A DNA stretch of 64,000 nucleotides from NCBI RefSeq assembly GCF_051020985.1, contig NW_027475149.1:1116001-1180000 (forward strand), in the 5' to 3' direction. Under the pieces are notes generated by a model. That model was not told where the DNA came from. It searched no databases and saw only the letters and a list, made by a program, of their open reading frames with translations. Position 1 is the first letter of the stretch; each line of letters begins with the position of its first letter. Below, piece by piece: positions 34,821 through 47,948 of this stretch. The position numbers were made by a program, and so were the translations under genes. This DNA comes from Nomia melanderi (taxonomy: Eukaryota > Arthropoda > Insecta > Hymenoptera > Halictidae).

Positions 34821-37096
34821 CTGTCTGTAATAGCACCCGAGATATCACCAGATATATATTGTATTTTTCCCTGACCCTGAGTGCCCGGCACAATGTTTCG
34901 GTGGTTTTCTCGACCCCTGGTGGTCCGAGGTCGATCCCGCTGCACAGATTCATGCGCTAGGGCCTCCTGCAGACAATGGACTTTGATTTATTTCGCTATC
35001 TCTAATAGCACCCGAGATATCACCAGATATATATTGGATTTTTCCCTGACTCTGACAGTCCGGCCCCATGAGACGGTGGTTTTCTCGGACGCTGGTGGTC
35101 CGAGGTCGTTCCCGCTGCACAGATTCATGCGCTAGGGCCTCCTGCAGACAATGCACTTTGATTTATTGCGCTATCTGTAAGAGCACCCGAGATATCACCA
35201 GATATATATTGGATTTTTCCCTGACCCTGACAGTCCGGCCCCTTGAGACGTTAGTTTTCTCGGCCCGTGGTTGTCCGAGATCGTTCCCACTGCACAGATT
35301 CATGCGCCAGGGCCTCCTGCAGACAATGCACTTTGATTTATTTCGCTATCTCTTATAGCACCCGAGATATAACCAGATATATATTGGATTTTTCCCTGAC
35401 CCTGACAGTCCGGCCCCATGAGACGGTGGTTTTCTCGGACCCTGGTGGTCCGAGGTCGTTCCCGCTGCACAGATTCATGCGCCAGGGCCTCCTACAGATA
35501 ATTCACTTTGGTTTATTGCGCTATCTCTATTAGCACCCGAGATATCGCCCGATATATATTGGATTTTTCCCTGACCCTGAGTGTCCGACCCCATGAGACG
35601 GTGGTTTTCTCGGCCCCTGGTGGTCCGAGGTCGTTCCCGCTGCACAGAATCATGCGCCAGGGCCCCCTGCAGATAATTCACTTTGGTTTAGTGCGGTATC
35701 TGTAAGAGCACCCGATATATCACCAGATATATATTGGATTTTTCCCTGACCCTGACAGTCCGGCCCCATGAGACGGTAGTTTTTTCGGCCCCTGGCGGTC
35801 CGAGGTCGTTCCCGCTGCACAGATTCATGCGCCAGGGCCTCCTACAGACAATGCACTTTGATTTATTGCGCTATCTCTAATAGCACCCGAGATATCACCA
35901 GATATATATTGGATTTTCCCCTGACCCTGAGTGTCCGGCCCCATGAGACGGTGGTTTTCTCGGCCCCTGGTGGTCCGAGGTCGTTCCCGCTGCACACATT
36001 CATGCGCCAGGGCCGCCTGCAGATAATTCACTTTGATTTATTGCGCTATCTGTAATAGCACCCGAGATATCACCAGATATATATTGGATTTTTCCCTGAC
36101 CCTGAGTGTCCGACACCATGTGACGGTGGTTTTCTCGGCCCCTGGTGGTCCGAGGTCGTTCCCGCTGCACAGATTCATGCGCCAGGGCCCCCTGCAGATA
36201 ATTCACTTTGGTTTAGTGCGCTATCTGTAAGAGCACCCGATATATCACCAGATATATATTGGATTTTTCCCTGACCCTGACAGTCCGGCCCCATGAGACG
36301 GTAGTTTTTTCGGCCCCTGGTGGTCCGAGGTCGTTCCCGCTGCACAGATTCGTGCGCCAGGGCCGCCTGCAGATGATTCACTTTGATTTATTGCGCTATC
36401 TGTAATAGCACGCGAGATATCACCAGATATATATTGGATTTTTCCCTGAGCCTGAGCAGTCCGGCCCCATGAGACGGTAGTTTTCTTGGCCCCTGGTTGT
36501 CCGAGGTCGGTCCCGCTGCACAGATTCATGAGCCAGGGCCTCCTGCAGACAATGCACTTTGATTTATTTCGCTATCTCTAATAGCACCCGAGATATAACC
36601 AGATATATATTGGATTTTTCCCTGACCCTGACAGTCCAGCCCCATGAGACGGTGATTTTCTCGGCCCCTGGTGGTCCGAGGTCGTTCCCGCTGCACAGAT
36701 TCATGCGCCAGGGCGGCCTGCAGATAATTCACTTTGATTTATTGCGCTATCTCTAATAGCACCCGAGATATCACCAGATACTTATTGGATTTTTCCCTGA
36801 CCCTGAGTGTCCGACCCCATGAGACGGTGGTTTTCTCTGCCCCTGGTGGTCCGAGGTCGTTCCCGCTGCACAGATTCATGCGCCAGGGCCTCCTACAGAC
36901 AATGGACTTTGATTTATTTCGCTATCTGTAATAGCACCCGAGATATCACCAGATATATATTGGATTTTTCCCTGACCCTGACAGTCCGGCCCCATGAGAC
37001 GGTGATTTTCTCGGCCCCTGGCGGTCCGCGGTCGTTCCCGCTGCACAGATTCATGCGCCAGGGCCCCCTGCAGATAATTCACTTTGGTTTAGTGCG
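34821..37096 (+). repeat. 13-monomer mosaic; 35346-36746 copies 22923-24323
   Basis: Post-beta monomer at 34821, K-like 34996 with cggacgctgg, then ctcttatagc (35346), ctctattagc (35521), gtatctgtaag (35696) and onward in the order seen 12,423 bp upstream. 36221 (taagagcacccgatatatc) replaces the counterpart at 23798. 36747 and 36922 lead into the next beta-1. Confidence 0.8.
36396..36571 (+). repeat. 176-bp monomer, second copy
   Basis: Shares the extra base (gagcctgagcagtcc), cacgcgag, tcttggcccc and catgagcc with the monomer at 23973. Confidence 0.9.
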
Positions 37097-37270
37097 CTAT
37101 CTGTAATAGCACCCGAGATTTCACCAAATATATGCTGGATTTTTACATGACCTTGGGTGACGGATTCGAATATCTGTAATTTTCTCGGCGCCTGGTGGTC
37201 CGAGGTCGTTCCTGCTGCACAGATTCATTCGCCAGTGCCTCCTACAGACAATGCACTTTGATTTATTGCG
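37097..37270 (+). repeat. Divergent beta-1 monomer (174 bp), last of its subtype
   Basis: Standard beta-1 centre; upstream ggtttagtgcg and downstream ctgtctgtaat. Later beta monomers are of the 175-bp forms. Confidence 0.92.
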
Positions 37271-38495
37271 CTGTCTGTAATAGCACCCGAGATATCACCA
37301 GATATATATTGTATTTTTCCCTGACCCTCAGTGCCCGGCACAATGTTTCGGTTGTTTTCTCGGACGCTGGTGGTCCGAGGTCGTTCCCGCTGCACAGATT
37401 CATGCGCCAGTGCCTCCTACAGACAATGCACTTTGATTTATTGCGCTGTCTGTAATAGCACCCGAGATATCACCGGATATATATTGGATTTTTCCCTGAC
37501 CCTGACAGTCCGGCCCCATGAGACGGTAGTTTTTTCGGCCCCTGGCGGTCCCAGGTCTTTCCCGCTGCACAGATTCATGCGCCAGGGCCTCCTACAGACA
37601 ATGCACTTTGATTTATTGCGCTATCTCTAATAGCACCCGAGATATCACCAGATATATATTGGATTTTCCCCTGACCCAGAGTGTCCGGCCCCATGAGACG
37701 GTGGTTTTCTCGGCCCCTGGTGGTCCGAAGTCGTTCCCGCTGCACACATTCATGCGCCAGGGCCGCCTGCAGATAATTCACTTTGATTTATTGCGCTATC
37801 TGTAATAGCACCCGAGATATCACCAGATATATATTGGATTTTTCCCTGACCCTGACAGTCCGGTCCCTTGAGACGATAGTTTTCTCGGCCCGTGGTTGTC
37901 CGAGATCGTTCCCGCTGCACAGATTCATGCTTCAGGGCCTCCTGCAGACAATGCACTTTGATTTATTTCGCTATCTCTAATAGCACCCGAGATATCACCA
38001 GATATATATTGGATTTTTCCCTGACCCTGAGAGTCCGGCCCCATGAGACGGTAGTTTTTTCGGCCCCTGGCGGTCCGAGGTCGTTCCCTCTGCACACATT
38101 CATGCGCCAGGGCCTCCTGCAGGCAATGCACTTTGATTTATTTCGCTATCTCTAATAGCACCCGAGATATCACCAGATATATATTGGATTTTTCCCTGAC
38201 CCTGACAGTCCGGCCCCTTGAGACGGTAGTTTTCTCGGCCCGTGGTTGTCCGAGATCGTTCCCGCTGCACAGATTCATGCGCTAGGGCCTCCTGCAGACA
38301 ATGCACTTTGATTTATTGCGCTATCTCTAATAGCACCCGAGATATCACCAGATATATATTGGATTTTCCCCTGACCCCGAGTGTCCGACCCCATGAGACG
38401 GAGGTTTTCTCGGCCCCTGGTGGTCCGAGGACGTTCCCGCTGCACAGATTCATGCGCCAGGGCCTCCTGCAGACAATGCACTTTCGTTTATTGCG

Positions 38496-38670
38496 CTATC
38501 TGTAATAGCACCCCAGGTATCACCAGATATATGCTGGATTTTTACATGACCTTGGGTGGCGGATTCTGAATATCTGTAATTTTCTCGGCGCCTGGTGGTC
38601 CGAGGTCGTTCTCGCTGCACAGATTCATGCGCCAGGGCCTCCTGCAGGCAATGCACTTTGATTTATTTCG
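38496..38670 (+). repeat. Divergent beta-2 monomer (175 bp)
   Basis: ccccaggtatcacc, tgctggatttttacatgac, ggtggcgg and attctgaatatctg; upstream ctttcgtttattgcg. Third monomer of the first [ttgagacg - gacggagg - beta-2] cassette. Confidence 0.92.
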
Positions 38671-39545
38671 CTATCTCTAATAGCACCCGAGATATCACCA
38701 GATATATATTGGATTTTTCCCTGACCCTGACAGTCCGGCCCCTTGAGACGGTAGTTTTCTCGGCCCGTGGTTGTCCGAGATCGTTCCCGCTGCACAGATT
38801 CATGCGCTAGGGCCTCCTGCAGACAATGCACTTTGATTTATTGCGCTATCTCTAATAGCACCCGAGATATCACCAGATATATATTGGATTTTCCCCTGAC
38901 CCTGAGTGTCCGGCCCCACGAGACGGTGGTTTTCTCGGACCCCGGTGGTCCGAGGTCGTTCCCGCTGCAGAGATTCATGCGCCAGGGCCTCCTCTAGATA
39001 ATTCACTTTGGTTTATTGCGCTACCTCTAATAGCACCCTAGATATCACCAGATATATATTGGATTTTTCTCTGGCTCTGACAGTCCGACCCCATGAGACG
39101 GTGGTTTTCTCGGCCCCTGGTGGTCCGAGGTCGTTCCCGCTGCACAGATTCATGCGCCAGGGCCGCCTGCAGATAATTCACTTTGATTTATTGCGCTATC
39201 TGTAATAGCACCCGAGATATCACCAGATATATATTGGATTTTTCCCTGACCTTGAGGGTCCGACCCCATGAGACGGTGGTTTTCTCGGCCCGTGGTTGTC
39301 CGAGATCGTTCCCACTGCACAGATTCATGCGCCAGGGCCTCCTGCAGACAATGCACTTTGATTTATTTCGCTATCTCTTATAGCACCCGAGATATAACCA
39401 GATATATATTGGATTTTTCCCTGACCCTGACAGTCCGGTCCCATGAGACGGTGGTTTTCTCGGACCCTGGTGGTCCGAGGTCTTTCCCGCTGCACAGATT
39501 CATGCGCCAGGGCCTCCTGCAGACAATGCACTTTCGTTTATTGCG

Positions 39546-39720
39546 CTATCTGTAATAGCACCCCAGGTATCACCAGATATATGCTGGATTTTTACATGAC
39601 CTTGGGTGGCGGATTGTGAATATCTGTAATTTTCTCGGCGCCTGGTGGTCCGAGGTCGTTCTCGCTGCACAGATTCATGCGCCAGGGCCTCCTGCAGGCA
39701 ATGCACTTTGATTTATTTCG
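39546..39720 (+). repeat. Divergent beta-2 monomer (175 bp)
   Basis: As the copy at 38496 but with attgtgaatatctg. It is preceded by a ctcttatagc monomer whose last bases are still ctttcgtttattgcg. Confidence 0.92.
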
Positions 39721-42520
39721 CTATCTCTAATAGCACCCGAGATATCACCAGATATATATTGGATTTTTCCCTGACCCTGAGTGTCCGGCCCCACGAGACG
39801 GTGGTTTTCTCGGACCCCGGTGGTCCGAGGTCGTTCCCGCTGCACAGATGCATGCGCCAGGGCCTCCTCTAGATAATTCACTTTGGTTTATTGCGCTACC
39901 TCTAATAGCACCCTAGATATCACCAGATATATATTGGATTTTTCTCTGGCTCTGACAGTCCGACCCCATGAGACGGTGGTTTTCTCGGCCCCTGGTGGTC
40001 CGAGGTCGTTCCCGCTGCACACATTCATGCGCCAGGGCCTCCTGCAGACAATGCACTTTGATTTATTGCGCTATCTCTAATAGCACCCGAGATATCACCA
40101 GATATATATTGGATTTTCCCCTGAACCTGAGTGTCCGGCCCCACGAGACGGTGGTTTTCTCGGACCCTGGTGGTCCGAGGTCGTTTCCGCTGCACAGATT
40201 CATGCGCCAGGGCCCCCTGCAGATAATTCACTTTGGTTTAGTGCGCTATCTGTAAGAGCACCCGATATATCACCAGATATATATTGGATTTTTCCCTGAC
40301 CCTGACAGTCCGGCCCCATGAGACGGTGGTTTTCTCGGCCCCTGGTGGTCCGAGGTCGTTCCCGCTGCACAGATTCATGCGGCAGGGCCTCCTGCAGACA
40401 ATGCACTTTGATTTATTGCGCTATCTGTAATCACACCCGAGATATCACCAGATTTATATTGGATTTTTCCCTGACCCTGACAGTCCGGCCCCATGAGACG
40501 GTAGTTTTTTCGGCCCATGGTGGTCCGAGGTCTTTCCCGCTGCACAGATTCATGCGCCAGGGCCTCCTACAGACAATGCACTTTGATTTATTGCGCTATC
40601 TCTAATAGCACCCGAGATATCACCAGATATATATTGGATTTTCCCCTGACCCTGAGTGTCCGGCCCCATGAGACGGTGGTTTTCTCGGCCCCTGGTGGTC
40701 CGAGGTCGATCCCGCTGCACAGATTCATGCGCTAGGGCCTCCTGCAGACAATGGACTTTGATTTATTTCGCTATCTCTAATAGCACCCGAGATATCACCA
40801 GATATATATTGGATTTTTCCCTGACTCTGACAGTCCGGCCCCATGAGACGGTGGTTTTCTCGGACCCTGGTGGTCCGAGGTCGTTCCCGCTGCACAGATT
40901 CATGCGCCAGTGCCTCCTACAGACAATGCACTTTGATTTATTGCGCTGTCTCTAATAGCACCCGAGATATCACCGGATATATATTGGATTTTTCCCTGAC
41001 CCTGACAGTCCGGCCCCATGAGACGGTTGTTTTTTCGGCCCCTGGCGGGCCGAGGTCTTTCCCGCTGCACAGATTCATGCGCCAGGGCATCCTACAGACA
41101 ATGCACTTTGATTTATTGCGCTATCTGTAATAGCACCCGAGATATCACCAGATATATATTGGATTTTTCCCTGACCCTGAGGGCCCGACACCATGAGACG
41201 GTGGTTTTCTCGGCCCCTGGTGGTCCGAGGTCGTTCCCGCTGCACAGATTCATGCGCCAGGGCCACCTGCAGATAATTCACTTTGATTTATTGCGCTATC
41301 TGTAATAGCACCCGAGATATCACCAGATATATATTGGATTTTTCCCTGACCTTGAGGGTCCGACCCCATGAGACGGTGGTTTTCTCGGCGCCTGGAGGTC
41401 CGAGGTCGTTCCCGCTGCACAGATTCATGCGCTAGGGCCTCCTGCAGACAATGCACTTTGATTTATTGCGCTATCTGTAAGAGCACCCGAGATATCACCA
41501 GATATATATTGGATTTTTCCCTGACCCTGACAGTCCGGCCCCATGAGACGGTAGTTTTTTCGGCCCCTGGCGGTCCGAGGTCGTTCCCGCTGCACAGATT
41601 CATGCGCCAGGGCCTCCTACAGACAATGCACTTTGATTTATTGCGCTATCTCTAATAGCACCCGAGATATCACCAGATATTTATTGGATTTTCCCCTGAC
41701 CCTGAGTGTCCGGCCCCATGAGACGGTGGTTTTCTCGGCCCCTGGTGGTCCGAGGTCGTTCCCGCTGCACACATTCATGCGCCAGGGCCGCCTGCAGATA
41801 ATTCACTTTGATTTATTGCGCTATCTGTAATAGCACCCGAGATATCACCAGATATATATTGGATTTTTCCCTGACCCTGAGAGCCCGACACCATGTGACG
41901 GTGGTTTTCTCGGCCCCTGGTGGTCCGAGGTCGTTCCCGCTGCACAGATTCATGCGCCAGGGCCCCCTGCAGATAATTCACTTTGGTTTAGTGCGCTATC
42001 TGTAAGAGCACCCGATATATCACCAGATATATATTGGATTTTTCCCTGACCCTGACAGTCCGGCCCCATGAGACGGTAGTTTTTTCGGCCCCTGGTGGTC
42101 CGAGGTCGTTCCCGCTGCACAGATTCGTGCGCCAGGGCCGCCTGCAGATAATTCACTTTGATTTATTTCGCTATCTCTAATAGCACCCGAGATATCACCA
42201 GATATATATTGGATTTTCCCCTGACCCTGAGTGTCCGGCCCCACGAGACGGTGGTTTTCTCGGACCCCGGTGGTCCGAGGTCGTTCCCGCTGCACAGATT
42301 CATGCGCCAGGGCCTCCTCTAGATAATTCACTTTGGTTTATTGCGCTACCTCTAATAGCACCCGAGATATCACCAGATATATATTGGATTTTCCCCTGAC
42401 CCTGAGTGTCCGGCCCCACGAGACGGTGGTTTTCTCGGACCCTGGTGGTCCGAGGTCGTTCCCGCTGCACAGGTTCATGCGCCAGGGCCGCCTGCAGATA
42501 ATTCACTTTGATTTATTGCG

Positions 42521-43045
42521 CTATCTGTAAGAGCACCCGAGATATCACCAGATATATATTGTATTTTTCCCTGACCCTGACAGCCCTGCCCCTTGAGACG
42601 ATAGTTTTCTCGGCCCGTGGTTGTCCGAGATCGTTCCCGCTGCACAGATTCATGCGCTAGGGTCTCCTGCAGACAATGCACTTTGATTTATTTCGCTATC
42701 TCTAATAGCACCCGAGATATCACCAGATATATATTGGATTTTTCCCTGACCCCGAGTGTCCGACCCCATGAGACGGAGGTTTTCTCGGCCCCTGGTGGTC
42801 CGAGGACGTTCCCGCTGCACAGATTCATGCGCCAGGGCCTCCTGCAGACAATGCACTTTCGTTTATTGCGCTATCTGTAATAGCACCCCAGGTATCACCA
42901 GATATATGCTGGATTTTTACATGACCTTGGGTGGCGGATTCTGAATATCTGTAATTTTCTCGGCGCCTGGTGGTCCGAGGTCGTTCTCGCTGCACAGATT
43001 CATGCGCCAGGGCCTCCTGCAGGCAATGCACTTTGATTTATTGCG
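42521..43045 (+). repeat. Three-monomer cassette ending in beta-2
   Basis: 42521 (ccccttgagacgatag), 42696 (ccccgagtgtccgacc, gacggagg, gaggacg) and beta-2 at 42871 (attctgaatatctg). The same three are found at 47071-47595, offset 4550, and in similar form at 38146-38670. Confidence 0.85.
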
Positions 43046-46000
43046 CTATCTCTAATAGCACCCGAGATATCACCAGATATATATTGGATTTTTCCCTGGC
43101 TCTGACAGTCCGACCCCATGAGACGGTGGTTTTCTCGGCCCCTGGTGCTCCGAGGTCGTTCCTGCTGAACAGATTCATGCGCTAGTGCCTCCTGCAGACA
43201 ATGCACTTTGATTTATTGCGCTACCTGTAATAGCACCCGAGATATCACCAGATATATATTGGATTTTTCCCTGACCCTGAGGGTCCGACACCATGAGACG
43301 GTGGTTTTCTCGGCCCCTGGTGGTCCGAGGTCGTTCCCGCTGCACAGATTCATGCGCTAGGGCCTCCTGCAGACAATGGACTTTGATTTATTTCGCTATC
43401 TCTAATAGCACCCGAGATATCACCAGATATATATTGGATTTTTCCCTGACCCTGACAGTCCGGTCCCATGAGACGGTAGTTTTCTCGGCCCGTGGTTGTC
43501 CGAGATCGTTCCCGCTGCACAGATTCATGCGCTAGGGCCTCCTGCAGACAATGCACTTTGATTTATTGCGCTATCTCTAATAGCACCCGAGGCATCACCA
43601 GATATATATTGGATTTTCCCCTGACCCTGAGTGTCCGGCCCCACGAGACGGTGGTTTTCTCGGACCCCGGTGGTCCGAGGTCGTTCCCGCTGCACAGATT
43701 CATGCGCCAGGGCCTCCTCTAGATAATTCACTTTGGTTTATTGCGCTACCTCTAATAGCACCCGAGATATCACGAGATATATATTGGATTTTTCTCTGGC
43801 TCTGACAGTCCGACCCCATGAGACGGTGGTTTTCTCGGCCCCTGGTGGTCCGAGGTCGTTCCCGCTGCACACATTCATGCGCCAGGGCCTCCTGCAGACA
43901 ATGCACTTTGATTTATTGCGCTATCTCTAATAGCACCCGAGATATCACCAGATATATATTGGATTTTCCCCTGACCCTGAGTGTCCGGCCCCACGAGACG
44001 GTGGTTTTCTCGGACCCTGGTGGTCCGAGGTCGTTCCCGCTGCACAGATTCATGCGCCAGGGCCTCCTCTAGATAATTCACTTTGGTTTATTGTGGTATC
44101 TCTAATATCACCCGATATATCACCAGATATGTATTGGATTTTTCCCTGACCCTGAGTGTCCGACCCCATGAGACGGTGGTTTTCTCGGCCCCTGGTGGTC
44201 CGAGGTCGTTCCCGCTGCACAGATTCATGCGCCAGAGCCTCCTGCAGACAATGCACTTTGATTTATTGCGCTATCTGTAATCACACCCGAGATATCACCA
44301 GATTTATATTGGATTTTTCCCTGACCCTGACAGTCCGGCCCCATGAGACGGGAGTTTTCTCGGCCCCTGGTGGTCCGAGGTCGTTCCCGCTGCACACATT
44401 CATGCGCCAGGGCCTCCTGCAGACAATGCACTTTGATTTATTGCGCTATCTGTAATCGCACCCGAGATATCACCAGATATATATTGGATTTTTCCCTGAC
44501 CTTGAGGGTCCGACCCCATGAGACGGTGGTTTTCTCGGCGCCTGGAGGTCCGAGGTCGTTCCCGCTGCACAGATTCATGCGCTAGGGCCTCCTGCAGACA
44601 ATGCACTTTGATTTATTGCGCTATCTCTAATAGCACCCGTGATATCACCAGATATATATTGGATTTTTGCCTGTCCTTGAGGGTCCGACCCCATGAGACG
44701 GTGGTTTTCTCGGCGCCTTGAGGTCCGAGGTCGTTCCCGCTGCACAGATTCATGCGCTAGGGCCTCCTGCAGACAATGCACTTTGATTTATTGCGCTATC
44801 TCTAATAGCACCCGAGATATCACCAGATATATATTGGATTTTCCCCTGACCCTGAGTGTCCGGCCCCATGGGACGGTGGTTTTCTCGGCCCCTGGTGGTC
44901 CGAGGTCGTTCCCGCTGCACAGATTCATGCGCCACGGCCTCCTGCAGACAATGCACTTTGATTTATTGCGCTATCTGTAATCGCACACGAGATATCACCA
45001 GATTTATATTGGATTTTTCCCTGACCCTGACAGTCCGGCCCAATGAGACGGTGATTTTCTCGGCCCCTGGTGGTCCGAGGTCGTTCCGGTTGCACAGATT
45101 CATGCGCCAGGTCCTCCTGCAGATAATTCACTTTCGTTTAGTGCGCTATCTGTAAGAGCACACGAGATATAACCAGATATATATTGGATTTTTCCCTGAC
45201 CCTGACAGTCCGGCCCCATGAGACGGGAGTTTTCTCGGCCCCTGGTGGTCCGAGGTCGTTCCCGCTGCACACATTCATGCGCCAGGGCCTCCTGCAGACA
45301 ATGCACTTTGATTTATTGCGCTATCTGTAATCGCACCCGAGATATCACCAGAGACATATTGGATTTTTCCCTGACCCTGAGTGTCCGGCCCCCTGAGACG
45401 GTGGTTTTCACGGACCCTGGTGGTCCGAGGTCGTTCCCGCTGCACAGGTTCATGCGCCAGGGCCTCCTCTAGATAATTCACTTTGGTTTATTGTGCTACC
45501 TCTAATAGCACCCGATATATCACCAGATATGTATTGGATTTTCCCCTGACCCTGAGTGTCCGACCCCATGAGACGGTGGTTTTCTCGGCCCCTGGTGGTC
45601 CGAGGTCGTTCCCGCTGCACAGATTCATGCGCCAGGGCCTCCTGCAGACAATGCACTTTGATTTATTGCGCTATCTCTAATAGCACCCGAGATATCACCA
45701 GATATATATTCGATTTTTCCCTGTCTCTGACAGTCCGACCCCATGAGACGGTGGTTTTCTCGGCCCCTGGTGGTCCGAGGTCGTTCCCGCTGCACACATT
45801 CATGCGCCAGGGCCTCCTACAGACAATGCACTTTGATTTATTGCGCTATCTCTAATAGCACCCGAGATATCACCAGATATATATTGGATTTTTTCCTGAC
45901 CCTGAGTGTCCGGCCCCCTGAGACGGTGGTTTTCACGGACCCTGGTGGTCCGAGGTCGTTCCCGCTGCACAGGGTCATGCGCCAGGGCCTCCTCTAGATA

Positions 46001-47070
46001 ATTCACTTTGGTTTATTGTGCTATCTCTAATAGCGCCCGATATATCACCAGATATGTATTGGATTTTCCCCTGACCCTGTGTGTCCGACCCCATGAGACG
46101 GTGGTTTTCTCGGCCCCTGGTGGTCCGAGGTCGTTCCCGCTGCACAGATTCATGCGCCAGGGCCTCCTACAGACAATGCACTTTGATTTATTGCGCTATC
46201 TCTAATAGCACCCGAGATATCACCAGATATATATTGGATTTTCCCCTGACCCTGAGTGTCCGGCCCCCTGAGACGGTGGTTTTCACGGTCCCTGGTGGTC
46301 CGAGGTCGTTCTCGCTGCACAGGTTCATGTGCCAGGGCCACCTCTAGATAATTCACTTTGGTTTATTGTGCTATCTCTAATAGCACCCGATATATCACCA
46401 GATATATATTGGATTTTTCCATGACCCTGAATGTCCGACCCCATGAGACGGTGGTTTTCTCGGCCCCTGGTGGTCCGAGGTCGTTCCCGCTGCACAGATT
46501 CATGCGCCAGGGACTCCTGCAGACAATGCACTTTGATTTATTTCGCTATCTCTAATAGCACCCGAGATATCACCAGATATATATTGGATTTTTCCCTGAC
46601 CCTGACAGTCCGGCCCCATGAGACGGTAGTTTTTTCGGCCCCTGGTGGTCCGAGGTCGTTCCCGCTGCACAGATTCATGCGCCAGGGCCTCCTACAGACA
46701 ATGCACTTTGATTTATTGTGCTATCTCTAATAGCACCTGAGATATCACCAGATATATATTGGATTTTCCCCTGACCCTGAGTGTCCGGCCCCATGAGACG
46801 GTGGTTTTCTCGGCCCCTGGTGGTCCGAGGTCGTTCCCGCTGCACAGATTCATGCGCCAGGGCCGCCTGCAGATAATTCACTTTGATTTATTGCGCTATC
46901 TGTAACCGCACCCGAGATATCACCAGATTTATATTGGATTTTTCCCTGACCCTGACAGTCCGGCCCAATGAGACGGTGATTTTCTCGGCTCCTGGTGGTC
47001 CGAGGTCGTTCCGGTTGCACAGATTCATGCGCCAGGTCCTCCTGCAGATAATTCACTTTGGTTTAGTGCG

Positions 47071-47595
47071 CTATCTGTAATAGCACCCGAGATATCACCA
47101 GATATATATTGGATTTTTCCCTGACCCTGACAGCCCGGCCCCTTGAGACGATAGTTTTCTCGGCCCGTGGTTGTCCGAGATCGTTCCCGCTGCACAGATT
47201 CATGCGCTAGGGCCTCCTGCAGACAATGCACTTTGATTTATTTCGCTATCTCTAATAGCACCCGAGATATCACCAGATATATATTGGATTTTTCCCTGAC
47301 CCCGAGTGTCCGACCCCATGAGACGGAGGTTTTCTCGGCCCCTGGTGGTCCGAGGACGTTCCCGCTGCACAGATTCATGCGCCAGGGCCTCCTGCAGACA
47401 ATGCACTTTCCTTTATTGCGCTATCTGTAATAGCACCCCAGGTATCACCAGATATATGCTGGATTTTTACATGACCTTGGGTGGCGGATTCTGAATATCT
47501 GTAATTTTCTCGGCGCCTGGTGGTCCGAGGTCGTTACTGCTGCACAGATTCATGCGCCAGGGCCGCCTGCAGATAATTCAGTTTGATTTATTGCG
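47071..47595 (+). repeat. Three-monomer cassette ending in the last beta-2
   Basis: Counterpart of 42521-43045. The beta-2 monomer starts at 47421 and is preceded by ctttcctttattgcg instead of ctttcgtttattgcg. Beta monomers are then absent for about 15.7 kb. Confidence 0.85.
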
Positions 47596-47770
47596 CTATC
47601 TGTAATAGCACCCGAGATATCACCAGATATATATTGGATTTTTCCCTGACCCTGAGGGTCCGACACCATGAGACGGTGGTTTTCTCGGCCCCTGGTGGTC
47701 CGAGGTCGTTCCCGCTGCACAGATTCATGCGCTAGTGCCTCCTGCAGACAATGCACTTTGATTTATTGCG
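47596..47770 (+). repeat. Single ordinary monomer
   Basis: Has gagggtccgacacc and gctagtgcc, joining the beta-2 cassette to the T-rich monomer. Nothing else is present. Confidence 0.8.
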
Positions 47771-47948
47771 CTATCTCTAATAGCACCCGAGATATCACCA
47801 GATATTTTTTTTTTAATTTTTCCCTGGCTCTGACAGTCCGACCCCATGAGACGGTGGTTTTCACGGCCCCTGGTGGTCCGAGGTCGTTCCCGCTGCACAC
47901 ATTCATGCGCCAGGGCCTCCTGCAGGCAATGCACTTTGATTTATTTCG
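47771..47948 (+). repeat. 178-bp monomer with T10 tract
   Basis: After the normal gatatcaccagata the usual tatattgga is replaced by ten T, two A and the normal T run (47805-47821), a net gain of 3 bp. The rest is the ctggctctgacag type. It is the longest homopolymer I noticed in the window; replication slippage or a sequencing/assembly error could both explain it. Confidence 0.85.

Larger units (their letters stand above)
37271..47595 (+). repeat. 59-monomer mosaic zone with four beta-2 monomers
   Basis: Irregular mixture of types with no long clean HOR. Recurrent cassettes are visible: [ccccttgagacg - ccccgagtgtcc/gacggagg - beta-2] at 38146, 42521 and 47071 (offsets 4375 and 4550), and [ccccacgagacgg/cctcctctagat - ctacctctaat/ctctggctctg] at 38846, 39721 and 43571. 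Monomers starting taatcacaccc or taatcgcaccc with gatttatatt first appear at 40421 and become common. No other sequence is present. Confidence 0.8.

Noticed and set aside
47805..47821. Terminator or poly(A)/poly(T) signal at the T10 tract
   Set aside because: No upstream hairpin or gene context; it is an isolated change in one monomer.
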